A stretch of DNA of 64,000 bases from CASPLG01 sp965120375 (GCA_965120375.1 CBCPMW010000014.1:1-64000), one strand, 5' to 3'. Positions 52,018 to 62,011 are shown, counted from the stretch's first letter. Notes: generated from the letters alone by a model not told the origin. A program made the numbers and translations.

Positions 52018-52416
52018 ATGGCAGTACAAGGAAAAAGACCTACATCACGCAGACGTCGTGAACGGAAGAATATAGAACGCGGTGCAGCACATATACAGTC
52101 TACATTTAACAATACGATTGTAACTATAACAGATATTAATGGTAATTCAATTTCATGGGCAAGTGCAGGAGGATTGGGATTTAAGGGTTCTAAAAAATCT
52201 ACGCCTTTTGCAGCTCAATCTGCAGCTGATACAGCAGCACAGGGGGCTATTGAGCATGGAATGAAAACTGTAGAGGTTTATGTGAAGGGACCGGGTCCGG
52301 GAAGAGAGGCGGCGATTAGAGCTTTACAAGCCGCGGGGTTAGATGTAAATTTAATAAAGGATAATACGCCGATACCTCACAACGGTTGTAGGCCGCCGAA
52401 AAGAAGAAGAGTGTAG
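52018..52416 (+). CDS. rpsK: 30S ribosomal protein S11
   Basis: A 132-residue S11: HIQSTFNNTIVTITD, SKKSTPFAAQSAADTAA, and the end DNTPIPHNGCRPPKRRRV. ATG behind AAGGAGGA. Confidence 0.97.
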   Translation: MAVQGKRPTSRRRRERKNIERGAAHIQSTFNNTIVTITDINGNSISWASAGGLGFKGSKKSTPFAAQSAADTAAQGAIEHGMKTVEVYVKGPGPGREAAIRALQAAGLDVNLIKDNTPIPHNGCRPPKRRRV

Positions 52417-52450
52417 TTTTTTAGTAAATTGGAGGTGCAATTAAAGTAAC

Positions 52451-53080
52451 ATGGCAAGATATACAGGAGCGGTGTGCAAATTATGCCGCAGAGAAGGACA
52501 GAAGCTTTTTTTGAAGGGTGCAAGGTGCTACACAGGTAAGTGTGCAGTTTCTAGAAGGAGTTACGCACCGGGGCAACATGGACAGGGTCGTAAAAAAATG
52601 TCAGAATATGGTTTGCAACTGAGAGCAAAACAGAAGACCAGACGTTACTACGGTGTTTTGGAAAAGCAGTTCAGGCATTATTATGACTTAGCAGAAATGG
52701 TGAAAGAAGGTAAAACGGGTGAAAATTTACTTGCAATTTTAGAGTCTCGGTTTGATAACGTTATATACAGAGCAGGTTGGGCAAATTCTCGTGCTGAGGC
52801 TAGACAGCTAGTTTTGCATAGACATTTTACAATAAATGGTAAAAAAGTTAATATACCGTCTTACCTCGTAAAAGTAGGGGACGTTATTTCTGTAAAAGAA
52901 AAAAGTCGTGGTAGCCAGAAAATCAAAAGTATCTTTGAAGCTAATGGTTCAAGGCCTGTTGTAAAATGGCTAGAGGTAAAAAATGACTCGTATGAGGCAA
53001 AAGTGCTGGATAAAGCTCAGCGTATTGACATTGACTTAGAAGTAGAGGAAACTCTAATTGTCGAGCTTTACTCGAAATAA
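52451..53080 (+). CDS. rpsD: 30S ribosomal protein S4
   Basis: A 209-residue S4 of the zinc type: Cys9, Cys12, Cys26 and Cys31 in the N-terminal part, and the S4 RNA-binding domain (ESRFDNVIYRAGWANSRAEA). It starts 30S assembly and can repress the alpha operon in some species. Gap of 67 nt to rpoA. Confidence 0.97.
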   Translation: MARYTGAVCKLCRREGQKLFLKGARCYTGKCAVSRRSYAPGQHGQGRKKMSEYGLQLRAKQKTRRYYGVLEKQFRHYYDLAEMVKEGKTGENLLAILESRFDNVIYRAGWANSRAEARQLVLHRHFTINGKKVNIPSYLVKVGDVISVKEKSRGSQKIKSIFEANGSRPVVKWLEVKNDSYEAKVLDKAQRIDIDLEVEETLIVELYSK

Positions 53081-53147
53081 TTAACTGAAATTTAAATTAT
53101 TTGTGCTTATAAATTAAATATTCTTGTAAAATGTCAAGGAGGATTTG

Positions 53148-54101
53148 ATGATTGAGATTGAGAGACCAAAACTGACTTCAGAGAATGTCTCGGAAGACGG
53201 TTCATATGGTAGATTTGTGGTTGAGCCTCTGGAAAGAGGGTTTGGCAACACGCTGGGGAACAGTTTAAGGAGGATACTTTTGTCGTCGCTTCCAGGTGTA
53301 GCAGCTACTTCCATAAAGATAGATGGCGTGATGCATGAATTTTCAACAATACCCGGGGTAAAAGAGGATGTTACCGAAATAGTCCTTAATATAAAGGGGC
53401 TTGTGGCAAGACTTAACTGCGATAGCCCGAAAACTGTTGAGTTGGTTGCATCAGGAGAATGCGAAGTTACAGCTGGAATGATAGATTGTGATAGCGATGT
53501 GGAGATATTAAATCCAGATCTTCATATTGCGACATTGAACGAAGAGGCTAACCTTCGTATTGAGATAACGCTTGATAAAGGTAGAGGGTACGTTTCAGCG
53601 GAGCGAAATCGGTCAAATGATAAAGAAAGTGTAATAGGTGTTTTGCCGATAGACTCTATATATACTCCTGCTTTAAGGGTTAACTACAATGTAGAAAATA
53701 CTCGTGTCGGTCAGATAACTGACTATGACAAGCTTGTCTTAGATGTTTGGACTAATGGAGTAGTGACGGCGGAAGAAGCCGTGTCTTTGGGAGCTAAAAT
53801 TTTAATAGAACATTTAAATTTGTTTGTAGGTCTTTCTAAAATGGCGGAAGATACTAATATAATGGTGGAAAGACAGAATAGATCAGCTATGAGTAGTCTT
53901 GACGTTACAATAGACGAATTAGAGTTGTCTGTTAGGTCGTATAATTGTTTGAAAAGAGCAGGAATAAACACAGTTCAAGATTTGACAAGTAGAACTGAAG
54001 ATGAGATGATGAGGGTAAGGAATTTAGGGCGTAAGTCTTTAGATGAAGTGATTGAGAAGCTCCATTCCATGGGACTGGACTTAAGCCCGTCAGAAGAGTA
54101 G
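53148..54101 (+). CDS. rpoA: RNA polymerase subunit alpha
   Basis: A 317-residue alpha subunit. N-terminal domain with RFVVEPLERGFGNTLGNSLR and RRILLSSLPG; C-terminal DNA-contact domain ending VRNLGRKSLDEVIEKLHSMG. ATG at 53148 after AAGGAGGATTTG. Confidence 0.97.
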   Translation: MIEIERPKLTSENVSEDGSYGRFVVEPLERGFGNTLGNSLRRILLSSLPGVAATSIKIDGVMHEFSTIPGVKEDVTEIVLNIKGLVARLNCDSPKTVELVASGECEVTAGMIDCDSDVEILNPDLHIATLNEEANLRIEITLDKGRGYVSAERNRSNDKESVIGVLPIDSIYTPALRVNYNVENTRVGQITDYDKLVLDVWTNGVVTAEEAVSLGAKILIEHLNLFVGLSKMAEDTNIMVERQNRSAMSSLDVTIDELELSVRSYNCLKRAGINTVQDLTSRTEDEMMRVRNLGRKSLDEVIEKLHSMGLDLSPSEE

Positions 54102-54129
54102 TTTTAAGAATTAAAAGGGAGTGATCAAT

Positions 54130-54471
54130 ATGCCAGGATCTAGAAAACTTGGGAGGCCAACTGCTCACAGAATGGCAATTTTAAGAGCAATGGTTACTTT
54201 TTTGCTAGAAAATGGGAGGATGCAAACAACAGTTACGAGAGCGAAAGATGTCTGTGCTCTAGCAGAAAAATATATAACAATTGCAAAAACAGATAGTTTG
54301 CACCAGAAGAAGAAGGCGTTTTCGTTTATAACTAAAAAAGATGTTGTAAGGAAGCTTTTTAGTGAAATAGCACCAAGATATTTGGAAAGAAATGGCGGGT
54401 ATACTAGAATTACTAAAATAGGTCCACGTAGAGGAGATGCGGCAGAGATGTCGATTATTGAACTTGTTTGA
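54130..54471 (+). CDS. rplQ: 50S ribosomal protein L17
   Basis: A 113-residue L17, MPGSRKLGRPTAHRMAILRA; the end GDAAEMSIIELV is typical. The ATG at 54130 is preferred to GTG at 54121, which is too near AAGGGAG. It ends the ribosomal cluster. Confidence 0.96.
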   Translation: MPGSRKLGRPTAHRMAILRAMVTFLLENGRMQTTVTRAKDVCALAEKYITIAKTDSLHQKKKAFSFITKKDVVRKLFSEIAPRYLERNGGYTRITKIGPRRGDAAEMSIIELV

Positions 54472-54518
54472 ATTAGTTTTAGTGTCACATTTTAATTAGA
54501 CAAAGCGGGGTGGGTTTT

Positions 54519-56633
54519 GTGAATGTTATAGTGTTTGTTTTTTTGGGGGCTTTTTTGGCGTTGATTTTTGCAGTTTTAAATCTAAGAAAAATAAGAATGC
54601 AGGACGAAGGAAGTGATAAAATGAAAAGCATTGCGACTGCGATTGGGCGCGGCGCGGATGCGTACCTTAAACGACAATACAGGGGCGTTGCTACTTTTTT
54701 TGGGATTGTTTTTTTGATACTTCTCGTGTTGTCACTTCCGTTTTTAGGATATGTTAACAAGTTTATCCCGTTTGCGTTTTTGACAGGAGGAATTTTCTCA
54801 GCTCTTGCTGGTTTTATCGGAATGAAGACTGCAACAATGGCGAATCACAGAACTGCGGCAGCAGCAAAAGAAGGCTTAAATAAAGGGCTTAGAGTAGCAT
54901 TTTCGGCTGGTTCAGTAATGGGGTTTGTTGTTGTAGGTCTTGGTCTTTTTGATTTATCTTTATGGTTTTTGTTTCTAAAGTTTTGGTACGCAAATGTAGA
55001 AAAGCTTCAAAGCGAGGCGATAGTGATACAGAACATAACCTCAAATATGTTAACTTTTGGAATGGGAGCGTCGTGTATGGCGCTGTTTGCTAGAGTTGGC
55101 GGCGGAATTTTCACAAAAGCTGCGGACGTTGGAGCTGATTTGGTTGGGAAGATTGAAGCTGGGATTCCGGAAGATGATCCAAGAAACCCAGCTGTAATAG
55201 CAGATAACGTCGGGGATAATGTCGGAGATGTAGCTGGAATGGGGGCTGATCTCTACGAGTCTTATATCGGTTCGATAATATCAACAAATGCGTTGGCTGT
55301 GGCTGCGGGGTTTGGTATGAGTGGTGTAGCGGTTGCAATGCTTTTGGCAGTGCTTGGTATTTTGGCGTCGATATTTGGAACGTTTTTTGTTAAAACAGAT
55401 GAAAATTCTGGTCAAAAAGAGCTTTTAAGGGCACTTAGAACAGGTACGTATATAAGTGCTGGAATTGTGGCGGTTTTTTCATTTTTTATAGTCAGATATT
55501 TTTTACCTCAGAATATAGGCGTTTTTTACGCAATTTTGTCGGGTCTGATATCTGGAATATTGATAGGGTTTACAACTGAGTATTACACTTCCGATACATA
55601 TAAACCGACTCGTGCACTTGCAAGTACCTCTGAAACAGGACCGGCGACTGTGATAATTGGAGGCTTGTCGCTTGGAATGATTTCTACTGTTTGGCCGGTT
55701 GTTATCATTGGAGCTTGTGTGATAATCAGCTTTTTCGCCTGTGGTGGACAAATGTTTAATCCATCGAGTTTTAATATGGGACTCTATGGTGTTGGTGTTG
55801 CGTCAGTTGGGATGCTTTCTACTTTGGGAATAACTCTTGCTACAGATGCATATGGCCCGATTGCTGATAATGCAGGCGGAATTGCAGAAATGTCGGGTAT
55901 GGGAGAAGAAGTCCGTAGCAGAACTGATGCGCTTGATTCTTTGGGAAATACTACGGCTGCAACTGGAAAAGGGTTTGCGATTGGCTCTGCGGCGCTTACG
56001 GCCTTAGCATTGATTGCAGCATACATTTCCCAGGTTAATATGATAGCGCCGTCCATGAGATTTAACTTGAGTATAACTAATCCTCCCGTTCTAGTAGGTT
56101 TGTTTATTGGTGCGATGTTACCATTTTTATTCGCTGCTTTGACTATGGAAGCTGTGGGTGAAGCTGCTCAAAGTATTGTGCATGAGGTGAGAAGGCAGTT
56201 CAAAGAAATAGCTGGGATTATGGAAGGGACTTCTGAACCAGATTACGCTTCGTGTGTAGATCTGTGTACAAAGTCTTCTCAAAGGCTTATGCTTCCTCCT
56301 GCTATTTTAGCCGTCGTAGTTCCGATAATCGTAGGATTGATACTGGGAGTCAATGGTGTAGCTGGCTTTTTAGCAGGGACAACTATAACAGGTTTCGTGC
56401 TTGCTATAATGATGGCGAATGCCGGTGGTGCGTGGGATAACGCAAAGAAGTATATTGAAAGCGGGAATTTGGGTGGCAAGGGGTCAGAGTCTCATAAAGC
56501 TGCAGTTGTCGGTGATACGGTTGGGGACCCATTCAAGGATACATCTGGACCTGCAATAAATATTCTTATAAAGCTTACATCTATTGTTTCAATAGTTTTT
56601 GCTGGGATTACTGTTATAATGCACTTAATTTAG
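54519..56633 (+). CDS. hppA: Membrane-bound ion-pumping pyrophosphatase
   Basis: A 704-residue protein with about sixteen membrane spans. The catalytic loop reads GGGIFTKAADVGADLVGKIE, AGIPEDDPRNPAVIADNVGD and NVGDVAGMGADLYESY. The stretch LGNTTAATGKG has Ala where potassium-independent enzymes carry Lys, so the enzyme is probably potassium-dependent and may pump sodium. It uses pyrophosphate from biosynthesis to energise the membrane. GTG at 54519 behind GGGGTGG; another GTG lies three codons upstream. It takes the place after rplQ where the cobalt/energy-coupling factor genes sit in many Firmicutes. Confidence 0.95.
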   Translation: MNVIVFVFLGAFLALIFAVLNLRKIRMQDEGSDKMKSIATAIGRGADAYLKRQYRGVATFFGIVFLILLVLSLPFLGYVNKFIPFAFLTGGIFSALAGFIGMKTATMANHRTAAAAKEGLNKGLRVAFSAGSVMGFVVVGLGLFDLSLWFLFLKFWYANVEKLQSEAIVIQNITSNMLTFGMGASCMALFARVGGGIFTKAADVGADLVGKIEAGIPEDDPRNPAVIADNVGDNVGDVAGMGADLYESYIGSIISTNALAVAAGFGMSGVAVAMLLAVLGILASIFGTFFVKTDENSGQKELLRALRTGTYISAGIVAVFSFFIVRYFLPQNIGVFYAILSGLISGILIGFTTEYYTSDTYKPTRALASTSETGPATVIIGGLSLGMISTVWPVVIIGACVIISFFACGGQMFNPSSFNMGLYGVGVASVGMLSTLGITLATDAYGPIADNAGGIAEMSGMGEEVRSRTDALDSLGNTTAATGKGFAIGSAALTALALIAAYISQVNMIAPSMRFNLSITNPPVLVGLFIGAMLPFLFAALTMEAVGEAAQSIVHEVRRQFKEIAGIMEGTSEPDYASCVDLCTKSSQRLMLPPAILAVVVPIIVGLILGVNGVAGFLAGTTITGFVLAIMMANAGGAWDNAKKYIESGNLGGKGSESHKAAVVGDTVGDPFKDTSGPAINILIKLTSIVSIVFAGITVIMHLI

Positions 56634-56636
56634 TTA

Positions 56637-56665
56637 TTTACAAACTAGAATAAATGTTATATAAT
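56637..56665 (+). promoter_or_regulatory. Promoter of rpsO
   Basis: TTTACA (56637-56642) and TATAAT (56660-56665) with 17-bp spacing, directly after the hppA stop. A leader of about 75 nt follows, with CCCGTTTCT and AGATACGGG able to pair, as expected for an S15-type leader hairpin. Confidence 0.8.
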
Positions 56666-56748
56666 ATCTGAATGTACCCCGTTTCTCGGATTTGGAGTTT
56701 GGTTTTCCTTCTCTTAGATACGGGTAAAATAAGAAAGGTGTTGTAAAA

Positions 56749-57012
56749 ATGGAAAAAGAAGAAAAACAGGAGTTTATGTCTAAGTACGCAGAACATGAGA
56801 ATGACACAGGGTCAGCTAAGGTACAGATTGCTTTACTTACGAGGCGTATAAATAATTTGACTGAGCATCTAAAAAAGCATAAGAAAGACCATCATTCAAG
56901 GAGAGGGTTGTTGATGATGGTGGGTCGCAGGAGGAGCCTTTTGAACTATTTACAGCGTGTGGATATAGAAAAGTACCGTGGACTTATAGTAAACTTAGGT
57001 ATCAGAAAATAG
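56749..57012 (+). CDS. rpsO: 30S ribosomal protein S15
   Basis: An 87-residue S15: YAEHENDTGSAKVQIALLTR, LTEHLKKHKKDHHSRRGLLM and RRSLLNYLQ. S15 often binds its own mRNA leader. rpsO-pnp order is conserved with E. coli. ATG behind AAGAAAGGTG. Confidence 0.97.
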   Translation: MEKEEKQEFMSKYAEHENDTGSAKVQIALLTRRINNLTEHLKKHKKDHHSRRGLLMMVGRRRSLLNYLQRVDIEKYRGLIVNLGIRK

Positions 57013-57022
57013 ATTTATTGAT

Positions 57023-57060
57023 AAGCAGGTGGCGGTAAGTTACCTGCTTATTTCTGTGTT
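57023..57060 (+). terminator. Terminator between rpsO and pnp
   Basis: AAGCAGGT and ACCTGCTT form a perfect 8-bp stem with an 11-nt loop, followed by ATTTCTGTGTTTTT. The T-tract is broken, so readthrough into pnp is possible. Confidence 0.7.
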
Positions 57061-57171
57061 TTTAGTATAAAATTTTAGTATTTTCTCGAGTAAAATATAG
57101 AGAACTAGAATTCGCTAGAGAGGTTATACTAAAGTTTTTAAAAAAATGAAGTTTTTTGGAGGGTATTTTAG

Positions 57172-59250
57172 ATGACTCAGGGGCAGAGGAGTTTTGAGAT
57201 TGAGCTAAACGGAGAAAAGTTAAAAGTAGAGGTGGGGAAACTCGCTAAACTTGCAAATGGATCCTGTTTAGTGCGTTATGGAGAAACAGTTGTAAGCGTG
57301 GCTGTTACAGCATCAAATGCAGCTAGAGAAGGAGTAGATTTTTTCCCGCTTTCTGTGGACTTCGAAGAAAAGCTTTATGCTGTGGGGAAAATCCCCGGAT
57401 CATTTTCAAAAAGAGAAGGAAAACCGTCAGAAAAAGCTATTCTTACATCACGTTTAATTGATCGGCCAATAAGACCTTTGTTTCCGAGTGATATGAGAAA
57501 CGATGTTTTGGTAAATTGTTTGCTTCTTTCCGCTAGTGAAGAGAATTCGTATGAAATAGCAGCTATGGTAGGAGTTTCTGTTGCTTTAAGTGTATCTGAT
57601 ATTCCGTGGAATGGACCCATTGCAGGGAGTTTAGTAGGCCTTGTAGACGGGGAGATAGTGATAAATCCAGGATCTGAACAAAGGAAAAATTCAAAACTTT
57701 CGCTTACAGTAGTTTCTAGTAAAGAAAAAATTTTAATGATAGAAGCTGGAGCCGATATAGTAGACGATGAAGTAATGTTTGATGCTATAATGCAGGGACA
57801 CAAAACAAACCGTATTCTTGTTGATTTTATTGAAAAAATACAAAAAGAAATTGGGAAAGAAAAGTTTCAATATAAAACACATAAAACGAGTGCAGAAGTC
57901 TATCAAAAAGTGAGAGATTATGCAAAAGATTCGATAGAGTTGGCTTTAGATGAAAAAGATAAAAAGGAAAGAGAGAAAAAACTTGACAAAATTTCTGAAG
58001 GTTTGCAAGAACATTTTGCAGATGAAATAGAACCTGATGATATTAATGAGTCAATTTACAAAATAAAAAAAGAAACAGTGCGAAACTGGATTTTAAATGA
58101 AAAAAAGAGAGTTGATGGTAGAGCTCTTGATGATATAAGGGAACTTGATGCTGAAGTAGGTTTAATTCCAAGGGTACATGGATCAGGACTTTTTAGTAGA
58201 GGTTATACTCAAGTTTTGACAACTGTAACTCTAGGAGCTCCTGGGGATAAACAGACATTAGATGGGATAGAAACCCAAAAGTCTAAAAGGTATATTCATC
58301 ATTATAATTTTCCGTCATACTCGGTTGGTGAAACTAGACCAAGTAGAGGTCCTGGTAGAAGGGAAATAGGTCATGGAGCTTTAGCAGAGAAAGCGCTTTT
58401 ACCTGTGATCCCACCTGAAGATGAATTCCCTTACACTATAAGACTGGTTTCTGAAGTCATGTCTTCTAATGGATCGACATCGCAAGCTTCAGTTTGTGGA
58501 TCCACTTTGGCATTAATGGATGCCGGAGTCCCAATTAAAGAAGCAGTTGCTGGGATTTCTTGTGGCCTTGTAAAAGAAAATGATAAGTGGGTTACTATGG
58601 TCGATATTCAAGGTATAGAAGATTTTTTTGGAGATATGGATTTTAAAGTAGCTGGGACTAAAAATGGTATAACAGCAATTCAAATGGATATAAAAATTGA
58701 TGGTCTTGAACCGGAAATAGTAAAAGAGGCTTTGGAAAAAACTAAAAAATCAAGAGAAGTTATTTTGGATCAAGTTATGCTAAAAACAATTGAAAAACCA
58801 AGAGAAATTTTATCAGAGTATGCTCCCAAAATTTTATCTACTTCTGTTCCGGTCCAGAAAATAGGTGATATAATCGGATCTGGAGGTAAAATAGTCCAGA
58901 AAATTTGTAAAGATTACGGAGTTGATATAGACATAGAAGAAGACGGACGCGTTTTTGTTTTGGGGATGGATTTATTTAAATGTAAGGAAGCAATTCAATT
59001 TATAGAAAATTTAGTAAAAACTCCTGAACCTGGACAAGTATATAAAGGAAAGGTAACAAGAATTACTGATTTTGGTGCTTTTATAGAAATACTTCCCGGA
59101 AAAGAAGGGCTTTGTCATATATCTCAGCTTTCTAATAAACGAATCAATAAAGTTACGGATGTAATAAATATAGACCAGGAAATCGATGTTAGGGTTACTG
59201 ATATAGACAGTAAAGGAAGAATAAATCTTGCACTTGTAACTTATATTTAA
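57172..59250 (+). CDS. pnp: Polyribonucleotide nucleotidyltransferase (PNPase)
   Basis: A 692-residue 3'-5' phosphorolytic exoribonuclease. Two RNase PH domains (about residues 1-215 and 305-540), a KH domain (IGDIIGSGGKIVQKICKDYG) and an S1 domain (YKGKVTRITDFGAFIEILPG, then KEGLCHISQ). The catalytic region TSQASVCGSTLALMDAGVPI is intact. ATG behind TTTTGGAGGG. Confidence 0.96.
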   Translation: MTQGQRSFEIELNGEKLKVEVGKLAKLANGSCLVRYGETVVSVAVTASNAAREGVDFFPLSVDFEEKLYAVGKIPGSFSKREGKPSEKAILTSRLIDRPIRPLFPSDMRNDVLVNCLLLSASEENSYEIAAMVGVSVALSVSDIPWNGPIAGSLVGLVDGEIVINPGSEQRKNSKLSLTVVSSKEKILMIEAGADIVDDEVMFDAIMQGHKTNRILVDFIEKIQKEIGKEKFQYKTHKTSAEVYQKVRDYAKDSIELALDEKDKKEREKKLDKISEGLQEHFADEIEPDDINESIYKIKKETVRNWILNEKKRVDGRALDDIRELDAEVGLIPRVHGSGLFSRGYTQVLTTVTLGAPGDKQTLDGIETQKSKRYIHHYNFPSYSVGETRPSRGPGRREIGHGALAEKALLPVIPPEDEFPYTIRLVSEVMSSNGSTSQASVCGSTLALMDAGVPIKEAVAGISCGLVKENDKWVTMVDIQGIEDFFGDMDFKVAGTKNGITAIQMDIKIDGLEPEIVKEALEKTKKSREVILDQVMLKTIEKPREILSEYAPKILSTSVPVQKIGDIIGSGGKIVQKICKDYGVDIDIEEDGRVFVLGMDLFKCKEAIQFIENLVKTPEPGQVYKGKVTRITDFGAFIEILPGKEGLCHISQLSNKRINKVTDVINIDQEIDVRVTDIDSKGRINLALVTYI

Positions 59251-59530
59251 TAAAAGTTTGAAATTATTTGGATTTTCAGTCTGATGAAAAAATCATAAAC
59301 CTTAGAAACTATTTACTTTTATACTGAAAGTTAAGTTGTTTTTGTATCATATAAAGATTCTATATTTTATAGATAAAATTTTTATAAGGATTTCAGGTGA
59401 AAATAAAACTAAAAGTGGTACAAAATTGGGATTTTAGTAAGTTTGGAGATTTAAATTTAGTAATCTGCTGGAAGTTGAAATAGGGTTTTAAAATCAGTAT
59501 TATTTAGGGGTATTGAATTTTTGGGGGAAT
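59251..59530. other. Intergenic region between pnp and dnaD
   Basis: About 280 bp, AT-rich. A weak GATTTT/AAAATC hairpin follows pnp but has no T-tract. No convincing promoter pair or small gene seen. Confidence 0.4.
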
Positions 59531-60538
59531 ATGGCTTTGTCGTACTGTGTGGAGTTAGGCGAATGGAGATCTGTTTTTGCGGTACCCTCGTCTGTTGTAG
59601 ATAACCATATAAAACTAGTGGGATCATCTCAGCTAAAAGTTTTGTTGTGGATTTTAAGAAATGCAGATCGTGAATTTTCGGAAGAAGAGATTGCAAGTGT
59701 GATTTCTGTTCATAAAGAAGATGTAAAAGATGCTATAAATTACTGGGCTGAAACAGGAATATTGAAATTTGGAGCTTTGTCTTTCACTGAAAAGAAAATA
59801 GGAGACTCAGATAAATTTGAATCAAAATGCGAAGAAAAAGAAAAAATTAAAAAATCAAATTTTAGAACTGTTTCTAGAACTGTAAAACCAGATGGATCAT
59901 ATATAATAGAAAGAATAAAAGGATGCGAGGAAATTGCTTTTTTAATGCAGGAAGCACAAATTATACTTGGTAGGCCAATTTCTACTGGAGATAGTGCTGT
60001 TTTACTAACGCTTTTAGATAATGAAGGGCTGCCTATTGATGTTATATTAATGATTATGCAGTATGCAGTTGGAATTGGGAAAGGAAACATGAGGTACATA
60101 GAGGCTGTCGGTATTTCATGGGCTCAAGAGGAAATAGATACAATTGAAAAAGCAGAGAAAAAAATAAAATCTTTAAGTCAGGCTAGAAAAGCTTGGAAAA
60201 AATTTGAGCAAATTATAGGGTCAAGTCGCCAACCGAGTTCTAAAGAAGAGGAAGCTGTTAATAGGTGGTATAATATATGGGGGATAAATAGTGATATTGT
60301 TAGAGAAGCATACGAAATATGCATAAATTCAAACGGTAAATATGTTTTAAAATATATAGATAGCATAATTTCAAGATGGAGAAAGGATGGGATATTAACT
60401 TTAGACCAGATTAGATCGGGGAAAGATGTTTCTGATAAAAAAACTAAAAATTTTAGTAAAAAACCTTCATACAATATTGATGAGTACGAAAAATACAATA
60501 TTTTTGATGAAATAAAGCTGGGAATGAACTATAAATGA
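59531..60538 (+). CDS. dnaD: DnaD-family replication initiation protein
   Basis: A 335-residue protein. The ATG at 59531 follows TTGGGGGAAT. The N-terminal winged helix (LKVLLWILRNADREFSEEEI, ASVISVHKEDVKDAINYWAE) is followed by a linker and two DnaD/DnaB-like C-terminal domains: residues about 115-190 with LLTLLDNEGLPIDVILMIMQ, and about 215-290 with YNIWGINSDIVREAYEI. These proteins remodel origin DNA and help load the replicative helicase. It overlaps the dnaI-like gene by 4 nt. Confidence 0.9.
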   Translation: MALSYCVELGEWRSVFAVPSSVVDNHIKLVGSSQLKVLLWILRNADREFSEEEIASVISVHKEDVKDAINYWAETGILKFGALSFTEKKIGDSDKFESKCEEKEKIKKSNFRTVSRTVKPDGSYIIERIKGCEEIAFLMQEAQIILGRPISTGDSAVLLTLLDNEGLPIDVILMIMQYAVGIGKGNMRYIEAVGISWAQEEIDTIEKAEKKIKSLSQARKAWKKFEQIIGSSRQPSSKEEEAVNRWYNIWGINSDIVREAYEICINSNGKYVLKYIDSIISRWRKDGILTLDQIRSGKDVSDKKTKNFSKKPSYNIDEYEKYNIFDEIKLGMNYK

Positions 60539-61530
60539 AGCAAAAGAGAGAAATATACAAAATAGTAGAAAATAATTTCTATGAAATAAGAAAAAATGCA
60601 CAAGATAGCTTAGAATTAAGGAGAGATCTTCTTTATAAGCGTTCTAGCAGAGCGAAAGAAATAGAAAAAGAGCTGGGCAATACTGCGATTAATGTTGCGC
60701 GTGCTGTCTTAAACGGAGCAGATTCTGTGAGTGAACTTAGAAATTTGAAAGTCAAGAATTCTCAGCTTCAGGAGGAACTTAAAAATATTTTAAAAGAGCT
60801 TGATCTTCCAGAAAATCATCTTGAAATTGAATATAAGTGCAAAATTTGTAAAGATGAAGGTTTTACAAACTCAAATATGTGTAGTTGTATGAAAAATATG
60901 ATAAAAAAAGAAATTTATAATGAAATAAACAAATTATCCCCATTAAATTTATCTACATTTGATAGTTTTTCGTTAGATTACTATTCTGATGAGCCAATTT
61001 GTAATTCAGTTCAGTCTCCTCGAGAAAGAATGTCAATAATATATCGTTTTTGCATGGAGTACGCGAAAAAATTCAGCAAAAATTCACAAAATATACTTAT
61101 GCGTGGTTCAACAGGGTTGGGGAAAACACACCTTTCTCTAGCTATTGCAAATGAAGTTATTGAAAAAGGATTAGGTGTGATATATATTTCAGCCCCGAAC
61201 ATGGTTTCGCAGCTGGAAAAAGAAAAGTTTAAAGGTGTAGAATTTTTTTCAGGTAGTGAGGAATATTTTGTTAATTGTGACTTAATAATTATAGATGATC
61301 TCGGTACGGAATTTTCAACACAGTTTTCAAATTCAATGATATATAATATAGTAAATTCTAGAATTTTGATGTCAAAACCAACAATAATTAGCACAAATTT
61401 GACTATAAAAGAACTGGAACAAAATTATACAGAAAGAATGGTTTCTAGGATAATGGGGGAGAATATTCGGTTAGAATTTATAGGTGAAGATATAAGGCAG
61501 AAAAAAAGATACAAAAAATCTTTTAATTAG
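60535..61530 (+). CDS. dnaI: DnaI/DnaC-type helicase loader ATPase
   Basis: A 331-residue AAA+ protein. An N-terminal helical region is followed by a Cys cluster (CKICKDEGFTNSNMCSCM), probably a zinc module, then Walker A GSTGLGKTHL, Walker B LIIIDDLG and STNLTIKELE. The order dnaD-dnaI supports a primosome role, loading DnaB-type helicase. It also resembles IstB, but no transposase is near. Confidence 0.9.
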   Translation: MKQKREIYKIVENNFYEIRKNAQDSLELRRDLLYKRSSRAKEIEKELGNTAINVARAVLNGADSVSELRNLKVKNSQLQEELKNILKELDLPENHLEIEYKCKICKDEGFTNSNMCSCMKNMIKKEIYNEINKLSPLNLSTFDSFSLDYYSDEPICNSVQSPRERMSIIYRFCMEYAKKFSKNSQNILMRGSTGLGKTHLSLAIANEVIEKGLGVIYISAPNMVSQLEKEKFKGVEFFSGSEEYFVNCDLIIIDDLGTEFSTQFSNSMIYNIVNSRILMSKPTIISTNLTIKELEQNYTERMVSRIMGENIRLEFIGEDIRQKKRYKKSFN

Positions 61531-61685
61531 ATAGAGATTTTAATCAAGATTAGACAGTAATAATTTGATGGAATTGAGAGTAATATTAAAAAGAATGTTC
61601 AAAAGGTGTAGGATGAAAAATGATATATAATTATTTAAAAAAATTGATAATAAGAGTGCAAAATCACAAAATATGACAAAGCTTA

Positions 61686-61714
61686 TTGACAATAGACTTG
61701 TGAAGTGATATGAT
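61686..61714 (+). promoter_or_regulatory. Promoter of the tRNA cluster
   Basis: TTGACA (61686-61691) and TATGAT (61709-61714) with 17-bp spacing, 50 bp before the first tRNA. Confidence 0.85.
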
Positions 61715-61764
61715 GGTGCATATTGTGGTTCATCGAGGCTTTTTGGACCTATCATCTTTAATAA

Positions 61765-61841
61765 GGGAGCATAGCTCAGCTGGTTAGAGCGCTTGCCTTA
61801 CAAGCAAGAGGTCACAGGTTCGAGCCCTGTTGTTCCCACCA
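61765..61841 (+). tRNA. tRNA-Val(TAC)
   Basis: Acceptor GGGAGCA pairs with TGTTCCC (with wobbles). The anticodon loop CTTACAA gives TAC. T-arm GGTTCGAGCC; CCA is encoded. Confidence 0.96.
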
Positions 61842-61846
61842 TTTGT

Positions 61847-61923
61847 GGCCCGGTAGTTCAGTTGGTTAGAACGCTAGCCTGTCACGCTAGAGGTCGACGG
61901 TTCGAGCCCGTTTCGGGTCGCCA
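61847..61923 (+). tRNA. tRNA-Asp(GTC)
   Basis: Anticodon loop CTGTCAC between GCTAG arms gives GTC. Acceptor GGCCCGG pairs with TCGGGTC with two G-T pairs. CCA encoded. Five bases after the tRNA-Val gene. Confidence 0.96.
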
Positions 61924-61930
61924 CGTTTTC

Positions 61931-62006
<76 letters not shown>

Positions 62007-62011
62007 TTTGG

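Noticed and set aside
60535..61530. IstB transposition helper ATPase
   Set aside because: No transposase or terminal repeats lie near, and the dnaD gene overlaps it, so a DnaI-type loader is more likely.
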